Below are positions 10,292 to 19,264 of a stretch of 64,000 nt of DNA, piece by piece. Position 1 is the first letter of the stretch. The number at the start of each line of letters is the position of its first letter. The stretch is from CAYMTR01 sp964393405. Lineage in GTDB: Bacteria; Bacteroidota; Bacteroidia; Bacteroidales; Prolixibacteraceae. The notes under the pieces were generated by a model. It worked only from the letters and a program-made list of their open reading frames with translations. It did no database searches and was not told the origin of the DNA. Where the stretch lies: contig CAYMTR010000001.1 of NCBI GenBank assembly GCA_964393405.1, forward strand, positions 186,001 through 250,000. Direction: 5' to 3'. The position numbers and the translations under genes were made by a program.

Positions 10292-10930
10292 TCAGTTCAG
10301 TAACTGACCTATAACTTTTTCCAGTCCCGTATTTTCAGGGACTAGAATAAATTTCATGCCTGCAGATTGAGCACCCTCACAATTGTCGCGACGGTCGTCG
10401 ACCATTACTGTTTCTGAAGCTTTAAGTCCAGAATCATCAAGCACATGAAGGAAAGCATTGATATCTGGTTTACGCATCCCAATGACCGATGAGTAATATA
10501 TCTTTTCAAAAAGATCAGGAAGGGGAAAACCATATTTATCAAGAAATAACGCTTCAAAATGCCGGATATGTATGTCGTTGGTGTTGCTGAGCAAAAACAG
10601 CCTGTACTTTTCAGAAAGGCTCTTGACCATATCAACCCTATGTTCAGGGAAATTTATAAGAATCATATTCCATGCTTTCAGAATATCTTCTTCAGTAACT
10701 CCCGGTTTGCATGATTCTTTGACTTTAGTGATGAAAAATTCATCAGTCCATCGACCCGTTTCCATAGCATGAACCATCTCAGTAATACTCTCTTCGCTTA
10801 TAGAATTAGCAGCTTCGGGAAGCAGAAGGTCTTTTAATCCGGCAATAGTTCTTTCAGGGTCAATATCGTAAAGCACTCCTCCTAGGTCGAGCACCACATT
10901 TTTCAAATTATCGGGCATGGTTATCTTCAA
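10292..10930 (-). CDS. HAD-superfamily phosphatase (subfamily IA, YihX-like)
   Basis: 212 residues. Motif I is VVLDLGGVLYD: the nucleophile Asp is present and the usual second Asp is Gly, as in other YihX-type members. Motif II is LFLLSNTND, motif III contains the Lys of GMRKPD, and motif IV is TVMVDDRRDNC. A helical cap lies between motifs I and II. Likely a cytoplasmic phosphatase of small sugar or nucleotide phosphates. It starts 40 bp from mtnA and is divergent from it, so the two genes share a very short promoter region. Substrate not predictable. Confidence 0.85.
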   Translation of the reverse strand: MKITMPDNLKNVVLDLGGVLYDIDPERTIAGLKDLLLPEAANSISEESITEMVHAMETGRWTDEFFITKVKESCKPGVTEEDILKAWNMILINFPEHRVDMVKSLSEKYRLFLLSNTNDIHIRHFEALFLDKYGFPLPDLFEKIYYSSVIGMRKPDINAFLHVLDDSGLKASETVMVDDRRDNCEGAQSAGMKFILVPENTGLEKVIGQLLN

Positions 10931-10970
10931 AAATTATAAATTGCCACAAAGTTAGCAATCAAAGAAACTC

Positions 10971-12038
10971 ATGAAAATAAACGGTCAACATTTTAATACA
11001 ATATGGTACGATGTTGATAATCCGGAGACAATCAGGGTTATTGACCAACAAAAATTACCGTTTGAATTCAGCATAAAAAACCTCAGGACTTTCGATGAAG
11101 CATTCAATGCTATCAGAGATATGGTTGTCAGGGGTGCCCCCTTGATTGGAGTTACTGCTGCTTATGGTATCTACCTTGGTGTGTTAAAAGCAAAGACTGA
11201 AGAAAACCTCAACAGTTATATTTCAGTGCTCTGCGAACGGATGAAAACTGCCCGTCCAACAGCTATCAACCTTGCTTGGGCTGTCGATGAAATGCACTCA
11301 GTGCTGAAAGGGATATCAGGTAAGGTAGAAGCGATTAAAGTTTCGCTTGAGAAAGCAGACATATTGAAGAAAAAGGAAATTGAAAGTTGCAGCCTGATTG
11401 GTGATCACGGGCTGAAAATAATTAAAGAAATCTCAAAGAAGAAAAACGGCGAAACTGTCAATATTCTTACCCATTGCAATGCCGGTTGGCTGGCGTGCAT
11501 CGACTGGGGAACTGCAACAGCACCAATATATAAAGCCCACAAAAAAGGTATTGATGTAAAAGTATGGGTAGATGAGACCCGTCCACGAAATCAGGGGAGC
11601 AAACTTACTGCTTATGAGCTGCTCCAGGAAGGAGTTCCACATACTGTAATTACAGACAATGCAGGTGGGCATTTAATGCAGCACGGAATGGTTGACCTGG
11701 TAATTGTTGGCAGCGACAGGACTACGCGAACCGGTGATGTATGTAATAAAATTGGTACTTACCTCAAAGCATTGGCTGCTAAGGACAATGGAGTACCATT
11801 TTATGTGGCTCTACCCACTTCTTCAATTGATTATTCAATTTCCGATGGAATAAAAGAAATACCCATTGAAGAAAGAAATATTGATGAGGTGCGGTTTATT
11901 GAAGGGCTGGGAGGTAAAGTACAGATAGTGCCTGATGGCAGCAGTATTTCTAACTATGGATTCGATGTAACCCCTGCAAAATTAGTAACAGGGTATATAA
12001 CTGAAAAAGGAGTGCATAATAAAATAAGTGAAGAATAG
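10971..12038 (+). CDS. mtnA: S-methyl-5-thioribose-1-phosphate isomerase
   Basis: 355 residues, the normal length for MtnA of the aIF2B-like isomerase family. The catalytic cysteine is C169 in ILTHCNAG and the catalytic aspartate is D249 in VIVGSDRTTRTGD. The substrate-binding stretch MVVRGAPLIGVTAAYG is intact, as is the family signature ETRPRNQGSKLTAYEL. The enzyme converts methylthioribose-1-phosphate to methylthioribulose-1-phosphate in methionine salvage. No other salvage gene lies in the window. Related ribose-1,5-bisphosphate isomerases are an alternative, but the motifs fit MtnA best. Confidence 0.92.
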   Translation: MKINGQHFNTIWYDVDNPETIRVIDQQKLPFEFSIKNLRTFDEAFNAIRDMVVRGAPLIGVTAAYGIYLGVLKAKTEENLNSYISVLCERMKTARPTAINLAWAVDEMHSVLKGISGKVEAIKVSLEKADILKKKEIESCSLIGDHGLKIIKEISKKKNGETVNILTHCNAGWLACIDWGTATAPIYKAHKKGIDVKVWVDETRPRNQGSKLTAYELLQEGVPHTVITDNAGGHLMQHGMVDLVIVGSDRTTRTGDVCNKIGTYLKALAAKDNGVPFYVALPTSSIDYSISDGIKEIPIEERNIDEVRFIEGLGGKVQIVPDGSSISNYGFDVTPAKLVTGYITEKGVHNKISEE

Positions 12039-12140
12039 CTTTCCTTCCTTTAGTGAATACTATTTTCAGGGATTATAAGCATAATTTCAAAAAATAATCG
12101 TAAATTATCCCTAATAATCAATCCCTTAAAATAACAGATT

Positions 12141-12629
12141 ATGAAAAAAATGAATATTCATATTCTTCTCCTTATCCTTCTGTTTTTAAGCGGAATTACT
12201 TTAAGTAATGCCCAAAGTGTAATATCTGCTGCAGGGAGTTCATATACGGGTACTTCTGTTAGTGTTGACTGGACGATAGGAGAGCCGATCACATCAACCT
12301 TTATATCTGAAGATTTAACCGTCACTCAGGGATTCCATCAAAGTAATATCACTGTAAATGCCGTTGATGAAATATCAGATTTTGGAACATTGGTAAAAGT
12401 ATATCCAAATCCAGTGCCTGATATACTTGTAATTGAAAATCAGAGTTCAGAGATGAAAGATATAGTTATCAGACTCTTTGATATATCAGGTAAAATGCTT
12501 CTGAAACAAGGCATTGGGGAGAATATTTCAAACCTGAATATGCAGGCATTTCGTCCTGGAAACTACATGTTAAAGGTTTATTCAGCTAACGATACTCCGG
12601 TTCGGACCTTTAAGATCATTAAGGAATAG
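12141..12629 (+). CDS. Small T9SS-sorted secreted protein
   Basis: 162 residues with a signal peptide (MKKMNIHILLLILLFLSGITLSNA, about 24 residues). A short beta-rich stretch follows (SVDWTIGEPITSTF, then LTVTQGFHQSN). From about residue 85 the rest is a type A T9SS sorting domain (VKVYPNPVPDILVIE, LFDISGKMLLKQ, GNYMLKVYS). Such minimal cargo is common in Bacteroidota and nearly all of it is secretion signal. It lies convergent to the two S74 surface-protein genes. Function of the short mature part is unknown. Confidence 0.8.
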   Translation: MKKMNIHILLLILLFLSGITLSNAQSVISAAGSSYTGTSVSVDWTIGEPITSTFISEDLTVTQGFHQSNITVNAVDEISDFGTLVKVYPNPVPDILVIENQSSEMKDIVIRLFDISGKMLLKQGIGENISNLNMQAFRPGNYMLKVYSANDTPVRTFKIIKE

Positions 12630-12695
12630 ATGAGTCTGCTGTACACCTCCTCTGTAACTCCACCATCGGTTTTGGTCTTTTATTAGGATGAGTGT

Positions 12696-12728
12696 CGGAG
12701 GAGGTACGGAGGAGGTATAGAGGAAGTG
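12696..12728. repeat. Short tandem repeat, 11-bp unit, two perfect and one degenerate copy
   Basis: CGGAGGAGGTA occurs twice back to back (12696-12706, 12707-12717), followed by the related TAGAGGAAGTG. An imperfect inverted copy (ACCTCCTCTGT) lies about 50 bp upstream. The tract sits in the gap between two convergent genes and does not serve as a ribosome site for either. Confidence 0.6.
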
Positions 12729-12759
12729 TTTATCGTTTCAGTAAAAAACCCTTCAAAAA

Positions 12760-14361
12760 TCATTTCGATTCCATAACTTCTAATCGTTTCAGTAAATCAT
12801 CAATTTGCTTTTGCTGATTTTCGATAATAACCTGCTGTTCATTGATTGCTTGTAGAAGCACAGGGGACATTCTGCTATAATCCATGCCAAGAATATAACC
12901 AGGGGCTTCAGGATCGTTAATAACTATTTCAGGAAAATACTTAGCAACTTCCTCGCCAATAAAACCAAGACTGTGATGGCCTCCGTGTTCCTTATTCCAG
13001 GTAAAATATACACCGTTGAGGTTTCTTATTTTATCAAGGGCTCCGGTAATTGGCACAATATCATTCTTCCAGCGAACTGAAGATTCTGATCCATAATCAG
13101 TACCGGATCCAAAAGCATAAAAGTCAAAGCCATTAACACTATGTGAAGTTCCCCGGACACCAATGGTAGGACCAGAATTACTCATAGCAACTCCCCATAC
13201 CCCTATCCCTAAATTACTATTTGACAAGCCTTCGACACCTATATTCATTCCAGTTTCAGCAACAGCTGCCCCCCTTACTCCTGTCCCTTCTTGAGACTTA
13301 GTTATTGCAAGTACTCCAAATTTATTTGAAAACGGACCATCACTTTCATTTATTGCATATACTCCACAATAACCCCGTTTTGTAATTGCCCAAACTCCGA
13401 CTCCACCACTTTCAATTTCGGTAGAAGTAGATATTCCAAATAAACCTCTGCCCCCGCTGCCCTTGGCTTCACCATAAACTCCATAAGTTATACCATCATC
13501 GACAGACGCATAGCCATAGACTCCCTTACCTCCAAGAGAGGAGTTAGAACCGTAAACACCGGCACCATTTCCTGATAAGGAAGTCCCGTACACTCCATAA
13601 TGAGTACCATTTTCAGCTGTTGACTCTCCAAAAACACCAATGTGAGGACTTGTTCCTTTTATTGCTGTACCTTTGCTATTTGTGTGATTACCATAAATTG
13701 CATGTCCAAATCCTGTTATGCTAGTGTTAGTATTCTCACCTGAAATTGTATTTGTAACTTTATTCAAGGATGCCTTTAAACTGTTATTAATTGTAACTGG
13801 TCCCTCAAATGTCTTTCTTCCATCGATTGACTGATCACCTGCCAGGGTAACATCATTAGTTGAATCCTTATCCCATTTTCCGGCATTTTTAGTAGTAATA
13901 TACGTCGAAAGATTTGGCTTATTTTCAACCAGACTATAATCAATGCTTAGTGCTTTATCTGCTGTGTTGCTATGTATTGAATATGGGACACTTAAAAGTT
14001 GCATTGTACCCATTTCAGAAAAGTTTATACCTCCGTTAGGGTCAATTTCTAATTTAATAAAATAAAGGTCATTTTGCCATTCTATTCCTGAAAGTGTTCC
14101 TGACACTACTGTTCCGCCGCCAATTATTAAATTAATCAGTCCCGATTTATTGGTAACAGGACTATGTGTTTCAATATAGACAGAATTACCGGAAGAACTA
14201 CCTTGGAGAATACTGATTTTCAGAGCAACATTTTTCTCCCCGATAACATTCCCTGATACATCGCGTACAACTGCCTGATAGTTGAACTTTTCAGGAGATT
14301 GAGAATATGTTGCCTGTGCAAGGAGCATAACAATTATTGAAAAAAATAATCTCTTTTTCAT
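12760..14361 (-). CDS. Surface protein with S74 (intramolecular chaperone, tail-fiber type) C-terminal domain
   Basis: 533 residues with a signal peptide (MKKRLFFSIIVMLLAQATYSQ). Residues 22-120 are the conserved Bacteroidota head domain (PEKFNYQAVVRD). A middle region has many Gly-Val-Tyr-Gly motifs, which suggests a beta-helical shaft. The C-terminus carries an S74 domain with the predicted Ser/Lys dyad S427 and K432 (SSVRWK), then a coiled coil (IIENQQKQIDDLLKRLEVM). In characterised S74 proteins this domain assists trimer folding and cleaves itself off. It lies 23 bp downstream of a longer paralogue in the same direction, so the two probably form an operon. No T9SS domain is visible, so the export route past the inner membrane is unclear. 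Confidence 0.85.
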   Translation of the reverse strand: MKKRLFFSIIVMLLAQATYSQSPEKFNYQAVVRDVSGNVIGEKNVALKISILQGSSSGNSVYIETHSPVTNKSGLINLIIGGGTVVSGTLSGIEWQNDLYFIKLEIDPNGGINFSEMGTMQLLSVPYSIHSNTADKALSIDYSLVENKPNLSTYITTKNAGKWDKDSTNDVTLAGDQSIDGRKTFEGPVTINNSLKASLNKVTNTISGENTNTSITGFGHAIYGNHTNSKGTAIKGTSPHIGVFGESTAENGTHYGVYGTSLSGNGAGVYGSNSSLGGKGVYGYASVDDGITYGVYGEAKGSGGRGLFGISTSTEIESGGVGVWAITKRGYCGVYAINESDGPFSNKFGVLAITKSQEGTGVRGAAVAETGMNIGVEGLSNSNLGIGVWGVAMSNSGPTIGVRGTSHSVNGFDFYAFGSGTDYGSESSVRWKNDIVPITGALDKIRNLNGVYFTWNKEHGGHHSLGFIGEEVAKYFPEIVINDPEAPGYILGMDYSRMSPVLLQAINEQQVIIENQQKQIDDLLKRLEVMESK

Positions 14362-14384
14362 TTCAATAAAATTGGGGTTTAAAT

Positions 14385-16247
14385 TTACTTAGTCTCAAGA
14401 GCTTCAATCCTTTTTATAAGATCTTCAATTAAAAGATTTTGTCTCTCGATTTTACTATTCTGTTCTTCAATGATTACCTGCTGTTCATTGATTGCCTGAA
14501 GAAGTATAGGAGTCATTTTGCCATAGTCCATGCCAGTAACAAAACCGGGAGCTTCTGGATCTTTGGCAACAACTTCAGGAAAATACTTTGCGACTTCTTC
14601 GCCTAAGAAGCCTAAGTCGTGATATCCACCATGCTCTGTGTCCCAGGTAAAGTAAATACCTTCAAGGTTTTTTATTTTATCAAGAACACCTGTCATTTTA
14701 ATAACATCTTTTTTCCAGCGAGAAGAAGATACTGATCCGTAATTGACTCCTGCTCCTGCTGCAAGAAAATCATATCCCTCGCTACTAGCTGAATACCCCC
14801 TGACTCCATAATTTGTTCCCGTAGTACTTGTTGTAACTCCCACTACACCTACTCCAATTGAACTTTCAGATACACCTCTTACTCCATAAGTAGTACCACT
14901 TGAATTACTAGCTAATCCATATAGGGCAGTACCGTTAGAACTATATACTGCTCCATAAACACCGAATGTATTTCCAGTCGTAGCTGTAGCTACTCCGTTA
15001 ACTGCTCTACCTGAAAGAGTAGTACCAGCAACACCGATACCATCTGAAGATGCATAACCTCTTACTCCTGAACCTGTTTCTGTTTCACCGGATACACCAT
15101 AAGCATTTTCTGAAAATCCATAAACTCCAATTCCACTTGAACTCAAAGCTATACCTTTAACTCCATAACTTAATCCACTAGTTGATGATGAATATCCATA
15201 AATACCAGTCCCCCCCGGCATTACATTTGTTCCATATACTCCATATCCACCGGGACTTTGAGAAAAACCGTAAACACCATAACCTTCTCCTGATCTGATG
15301 CCTGACGCTCCATAAACTCCTTTACCGTCAAGAGCATCATTAAAACCATAAACTCCAGAGCCTAACCCTGAACCAGATGACCCATAAACGCCATAATTTC
15401 TTACCCCAGTTGATGAAGCATAGCCATAAACGCCTATATACGGGCTAGTTCCGAAAATCGCTCTACCCATCGAACTTTTTGTTTGTCCGTATATTCCAAA
15501 AGCTAAACCTGTTTCACTTTCATTTACACCAACTATAGCTTTCTCGGAGTTACCTTGAACAGTAACCTTCAGAGTATTTTCCACAATTAATGAATCACCA
15601 AATGATTTTTTGCCGTTAACTTTTTGGTCACCATCTAGCTTAACATCATCTTCTGAAACCTTGTCCCAGTTTTCAGTCCCCAGTATAGGTTGAAATACTG
15701 CCAAATCAGGCTTATTAGTAAGTTGCCCGTAATCAACATTCAGGACATTCTCTGCTATTTTACTGGAATCTGATGTTATACTGTATTCTGATGTTATACT
15801 GTATTCTGCTATTTTACTGGAATCTGATGTTTTACTGTAATCTGACTTATTGCTGTACAACGAATACGGAACACTTATAAGCTGGACAGTTCCGACTTCA
15901 GAATAACTCTCCCCTCCTGAAGCATCAACTTCCACTTTTACGAAGTAAGGACCATCTGACCAGTCTATGTCTGAGAGACTTCCTGTCGATAATGTGCCTT
16001 CTCCAATTACCAAGTTTACAATGCCATAATTGTTTGTTTTAGGAGAATGCTTTTCTACAAAAACATAAGTCCCGAAAGTGCTTCCCTTAAGGATGCTCAT
16101 TCTTAGAGATACTGTTTTGTTACTTAATACATTCCCTGCCTGATCTCGTATTACTGCCTGATAATTAAACTTCTCAGGTGATTGAGCAAATACTGATAAA
16201 TTAAAAAACAAAATAACTATTGCTGCTAATGTGATAATTCTTTTCAT
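14385..16247 (-). CDS. Larger S74-domain surface protein, paralogue of the downstream gene
   Basis: 620 residues, laid out like its 533-residue neighbour: signal peptide ending FNLSVFAQ, head domain (PEKFNYQAVIRD), GVYG-rich shaft, and an S74 domain with S507 and K512 (SSSRWK) plus a final coiled coil. It differs by a longer shaft and by six in-frame hexapeptide repeats at the head-shaft junction (YSITSE and SKIAEY types), encoded by an 18-bp tandem repeat at 15751-15858. It is the first gene of the pair, with a candidate -7 element at 16292-16299. It probably forms a trimeric surface fibre. Phage tail origin is unlikely because both genes carry signal peptides and no other phage gene is near. 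Confidence 0.85.
   Translation of the reverse strand: MKRIITLAAIVILFFNLSVFAQSPEKFNYQAVIRDQAGNVLSNKTVSLRMSILKGSTFGTYVFVEKHSPKTNNYGIVNLVIGEGTLSTGSLSDIDWSDGPYFVKVEVDASGGESYSEVGTVQLISVPYSLYSNKSDYSKTSDSSKIAEYSITSEYSITSDSSKIAENVLNVDYGQLTNKPDLAVFQPILGTENWDKVSEDDVKLDGDQKVNGKKSFGDSLIVENTLKVTVQGNSEKAIVGVNESETGLAFGIYGQTKSSMGRAIFGTSPYIGVYGYASSTGVRNYGVYGSSGSGLGSGVYGFNDALDGKGVYGASGIRSGEGYGVYGFSQSPGGYGVYGTNVMPGGTGIYGYSSSTSGLSYGVKGIALSSSGIGVYGFSENAYGVSGETETGSGVRGYASSDGIGVAGTTLSGRAVNGVATATTGNTFGVYGAVYSSNGTALYGLASNSSGTTYGVRGVSESSIGVGVVGVTTSTTGTNYGVRGYSASSEGYDFLAAGAGVNYGSVSSSRWKKDVIKMTGVLDKIKNLEGIYFTWDTEHGGYHDLGFLGEEVAKYFPEVVAKDPEAPGFVTGMDYGKMTPILLQAINEQQVIIEEQNSKIERQNLLIEDLIKRIEALETK
15751..15858 (-). repeat. 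Six-copy 18-bp in-frame tandem repeat inside the S74 protein gene
   Basis: On the plus strand six consecutive 18-base blocks start TCTG(A/C): 15751, 15769, 15787, 15805, 15823 and 15841. Blocks 2 and 3 are identical, and blocks 1 and 4 are identical. They encode six hexapeptides (YSNKSD, YSKTSD, SSKIAE, YSITSE, YSITSD, SSKIAE). Copy changes would keep the frame and alter spacer length. Confidence 0.85.
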
Positions 16248-16291
16248 GGTGTCAGATTTTAAGAAATATTTTTAAATTGTAGGTCTTATAC

Positions 16292-16299
16292 CAAATATA
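16292..16299 (-). promoter_or_regulatory. Candidate Bacteroidota -7 element for the S74 operon
   Basis: On the minus strand this reads TATATTTG, a full match to TAnnTTTG, about 45 bp before the ATG at 16247. A clear -33 TTTG at 19-21 bp spacing is not seen. Confidence 0.4.
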
Positions 16300-16528
16300 C
16301 AAAATAACAACACAAAAAGCTAATTTATTGACCCTTAATACTGCCCTACTAAAATCATCGAACTCAAGAATAGTTTAAAAAAGAATATACAAACTTTTGG
16401 GTGCAAAAATCGAAAAAACGTTTTTCCTGACAGTTCCTATAATGCTGTATATCTTATATATAGGAATATTTTTATGACATGCCCTATATGTATATACCCA
16501 CATGTAACATACTCTATTCATTTTTAAT

Positions 16529-16536
16529 TAGGTTTG
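16529..16536 (+). promoter_or_regulatory. Candidate -7 element for the NPD-type flavoenzyme gene
   Basis: TAGGTTTG, a full match to TAnnTTTG, 27 bp upstream of the ATG at 16564. No good -33 partner was identified. Confidence 0.4.
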
Positions 16537-16563
16537 CGCCCTTAAAAATTTAAAACATATAAG

Positions 16564-17646
16564 ATGAAAGGGTTATCGCTGGGTGGATTAAATATTCCTG
16601 TACCTATTGTTCAGGGTGGAATGGGAGTTGGTATTTCATTATCAGGACTGGCTACAGCAGTTGCCAATGAAGGTGGAGTAGGAGTTATTTCATGTGCGGG
16701 TCTAGGTTTATTATATAACCATCTGTCAAAAGATTACCTGCAAGCAAGTATTGAAGGATTGAAAGAGGAAATCAGAAAAGCAAAAAAAGCAACCCGTGGA
16801 ATTATTGGGGTCAACATAATGGGTGCACTTACAAATTTTGAAGATATGGTGCGCACTTCTATCGCTGAAAAAGCAGATATCATTTTTGCAGGAGCAGGAT
16901 TACCATTGAACTTACCCGGTTTTCTAAAAAAGGGGAGTACCACTAAACTTGTTCCAATAGTTTCGTCAGGTAAAGCAGCAAAAATTATCTGCATGAAGTG
17001 GAAATCAAATTATGATTATCTGCCTGATGCTTTCGTCGTTGAAGGTCCTAAAGCAGGCGGTCATCTTGGATTTAAACGTGAACAGATTGATGATACAAAC
17101 TATTCACTTGAAGAGATTGTCCCTGAAGTAGTTAATGAAGTACGTTTCTTTGAAGATAAATATAATAAAGAAATACCCGTGATTGCAGCCGGTGGCTTAT
17201 ACGATGGTGAAGATATTTACAATATTATGCAAAAAGGGGCTAAGGGTGTCCAACTTGGAACACGGTTTGTAACAACTTATGAATGCGATGCATCCGAAAA
17301 GTTCAAACAGACTTATATTGACTCAAAAGAAGCTGAAATTGAAATAATTCAGAGTCCGGTAGGAATGCCGGGCAGGGCTATTGGAAACAATTTCCTTGAT
17401 AAAGTAAAACTTGGTTTAAAGATGCCAAAAACCTGCCCTTTCCATTGCATTAAGACCTGTGACATCAGCAGGAGCCCTTACTGCATTGTCACAGCATTGT
17501 ATAACGCTGCCAAGGGCAATATGAAAGCTGGTTATGCCTTTTGTGGATCAAATGCTTTCATGGCAACAAAAATCATCTCCGTAAAAGAACTATTCAGTGA
17601 ATTGAAAGAAGGGTTCAAACAGAAAAGTGATTCCTTTAGGCAGTAA
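16564..17646 (+). CDS. NPD / nitronate monooxygenase-like FMN enzyme
   Basis: 360 residues. The N-terminus has the TIM-barrel start of the NPD family (VPIVQGGMGVGISLSGLA). FMN-phosphate binding glycines appear in PVIAAGGLYDGEDI and KGAKGVQLGTRFV, and a catalytic-site His-like segment occurs in VEGPKAGGHLGF. The C-terminal Cys-rich part (CPFHCIKTCDISRSPYC) is typical of the Bacteroidota/Clostridia branch, which also resembles FabK enoyl-ACP reductase. Nitronate oxidation is the usual automatic label, and an enoyl reductase or other flavin role cannot be excluded. The gene stands alone and is followed by asnS with its own promoter. Confidence 0.8.
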   Translation: MKGLSLGGLNIPVPIVQGGMGVGISLSGLATAVANEGGVGVISCAGLGLLYNHLSKDYLQASIEGLKEEIRKAKKATRGIIGVNIMGALTNFEDMVRTSIAEKADIIFAGAGLPLNLPGFLKKGSTTKLVPIVSSGKAAKIICMKWKSNYDYLPDAFVVEGPKAGGHLGFKREQIDDTNYSLEEIVPEVVNEVRFFEDKYNKEIPVIAAGGLYDGEDIYNIMQKGAKGVQLGTRFVTTYECDASEKFKQTYIDSKEAEIEIIQSPVGMPGRAIGNNFLDKVKLGLKMPKTCPFHCIKTCDISRSPYCIVTALYNAAKGNMKAGYAFCGSNAFMATKIISVKELFSELKEGFKQKSDSFRQ

Positions 17647-17728
17647 ATGTCATTTTTACTTCAGGTTTTATAATTCTTAATATTCAAAAGATCGTCGTTA
17701 CTTAAAATTTATTTTTTACAAAAAATTT

Positions 17729-17736
17729 TACCTTTG
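17729..17736 (+). promoter_or_regulatory. Candidate -7 element of asnS
   Basis: TACCTTTG matches TAnnTTTG and lies 29 bp upstream of the asnS ATG in a very AT-rich spacer. No clear TTG -33 box accompanies it. Confidence 0.45.
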
Positions 17737-17765
17737 TCAATCTTTTAATATTAATTATTAACATT

Positions 17766-19202
17766 ATGAAACGTCAGGAGATTAAAGAAATCTTAAAGTC
17801 AGAAGACTTTGGCAGTACAATTAAAGTTAGTGGATGGGTCCGTACCAAACGTGAAAGTAAGAACGTAAATTTCATAAATCTCAATGATGGCACAGTAATC
17901 CATAATCTTCAGATTGTTGCAGATGTTAATAGTTTCGACGAAGCCCTCCTGAAAAAGATAAATACAGGTGCTGCTCTTACTGTTATTGGTGAACTCGCAG
18001 AATCGGGCGGACAGCAACGTGTTGAAGTTATTGCCAAAGAAATTGAAGTAGTTGGTGAAGCCGATCCTGATAAGTTTCCTCTTCAACCTAAACGGCATAG
18101 CCTTGAATTCCTTAGGGAAATTGCCCATCTTCGCTTTCGTACTAATACTTTCGGTGCAATCTTTAGAGTTCGACATTCAATGATATTTGCCGTTCATAAG
18201 TTTTTCACTGAAAACGGCTTTTTCAATATCCATACTCCAATTATCACTGCTTCTGATGCCGAAGGTGCAGGAGAGATGTTTCAGGTTACTACGCTTGACC
18301 TAAACAACCTACCAAGGACAGAAGAAGGAAAGATCGACTATAGTCAGGATTTCTTTGGAAAAGCAACTAACCTCACAGTGTCTGGACAGCTCGAAGGCGA
18401 GCTTGCGGCAACAGCTTTATCTAAGATTTATACTTTCGGTCCTACCTTCAGGGCAGAAAACTCAAATACTTCGCGCCACTTGGCTGAATTTTGGATGATA
18501 GAACCTGAGATGGCTTTCTACGATATCAACGACAATATGGATCTTGCCGAGAAGTTTCTTAAGTATTTGATCCAATATGCTCTTGAAAATTGCATAGATG
18601 ATCTTATTTTCTTAAGTCAACGCCAACAACAGGAAGAAAAAGACAAACCTCAGGCAGAACGATCAATGGAGTTGGTTGAAAAATTAAAGTTCATAGTTGA
18701 TAATGATTTCGTCAGACTCACATATACTGAAGCAATCTCAATCCTAGAAAACTCAAAACATAATCAAAAGGGTAAATTCCAGTATCCGATTAAAGGTTTC
18801 GGCACCGATCTTCAGAGTGAACATGAGCGCTACCTCGTTGAAACTCATTTCAAAAAACCGGTAATTTTGATTGACTACCCTGCAGGGATAAAAGCATTCT
18901 ACATGAAGGTAAATCCTGATGGTAAGACAGTTGCCGCCATGGATGTACTGTTCCCTCAGATAGGTGAAATAATCGGAGGCTCACAGCGCGAGGAAAAACT
19001 TGATGTACTTGAAGCAAAAATGGATAAAATGGGTATACCAAAAGAAGAAATGGATTGGTATCTTGATACTCGCCGCTATGGATCTGTACCACACAGTGGT
19101 TTCGGTCTTGGTTTTGAACGACTGATAACTTTCGTAACAGGAATGGGGAACATCAGAGACGTGATTCCTTTTGCAAGAACACCTAAAAACTGCGAATTTT
19201 AA
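17766..19202 (+). CDS. asnS: Asparaginyl-tRNA synthetase
   Basis: 478 residues, normal for bacterial AsnRS. An N-terminal OB-fold anticodon-binding domain (IKVSGWVRTKRESKNVNFI) is followed by the class II catalytic core: motif 2 around TFGPTFRAENSNTSRHLAEFWMIE and motif 3 at the end (GFGLGFERLITFVTGMGNIRDVIPF). The asparagine-type signature NTSRHLAEFWMIEPE separates it from aspartyl enzymes. It charges tRNA-Asn in the cytoplasm. rpoN follows 62 bp downstream in the same direction, so read-through is possible. Confidence 0.97.
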   Translation: MKRQEIKEILKSEDFGSTIKVSGWVRTKRESKNVNFINLNDGTVIHNLQIVADVNSFDEALLKKINTGAALTVIGELAESGGQQRVEVIAKEIEVVGEADPDKFPLQPKRHSLEFLREIAHLRFRTNTFGAIFRVRHSMIFAVHKFFTENGFFNIHTPIITASDAEGAGEMFQVTTLDLNNLPRTEEGKIDYSQDFFGKATNLTVSGQLEGELAATALSKIYTFGPTFRAENSNTSRHLAEFWMIEPEMAFYDINDNMDLAEKFLKYLIQYALENCIDDLIFLSQRQQQEEKDKPQAERSMELVEKLKFIVDNDFVRLTYTEAISILENSKHNQKGKFQYPIKGFGTDLQSEHERYLVETHFKKPVILIDYPAGIKAFYMKVNPDGKTVAAMDVLFPQIGEIIGGSQREEKLDVLEAKMDKMGIPKEEMDWYLDTRRYGSVPHSGFGLGFERLITFVTGMGNIRDVIPFARTPKNCEF

Positions 19203-19264
19203 AGATAATTGATGGAATCTGCTCTTATTTTGTAATTTTATAGCATACTTTATAAAACTGAGTA

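Larger units (their letters stand above)
16248..16563. other. 316 bp divergent promoter region
   Basis: Between the S74 operon (minus) and the NPD-type flavoenzyme (plus). It holds one candidate -7 element per direction (16292-16299 minus, 16529-16536 plus). The rest is AT-rich with no gene or stable hairpin that I could find. Confidence 0.5.

Noticed and set aside
12760..16247. Prophage tail-fibre cluster
   Set aside because: Both genes carry signal peptides and the Bacteroidota head domain, and no other phage gene, integrase or attachment site is near.
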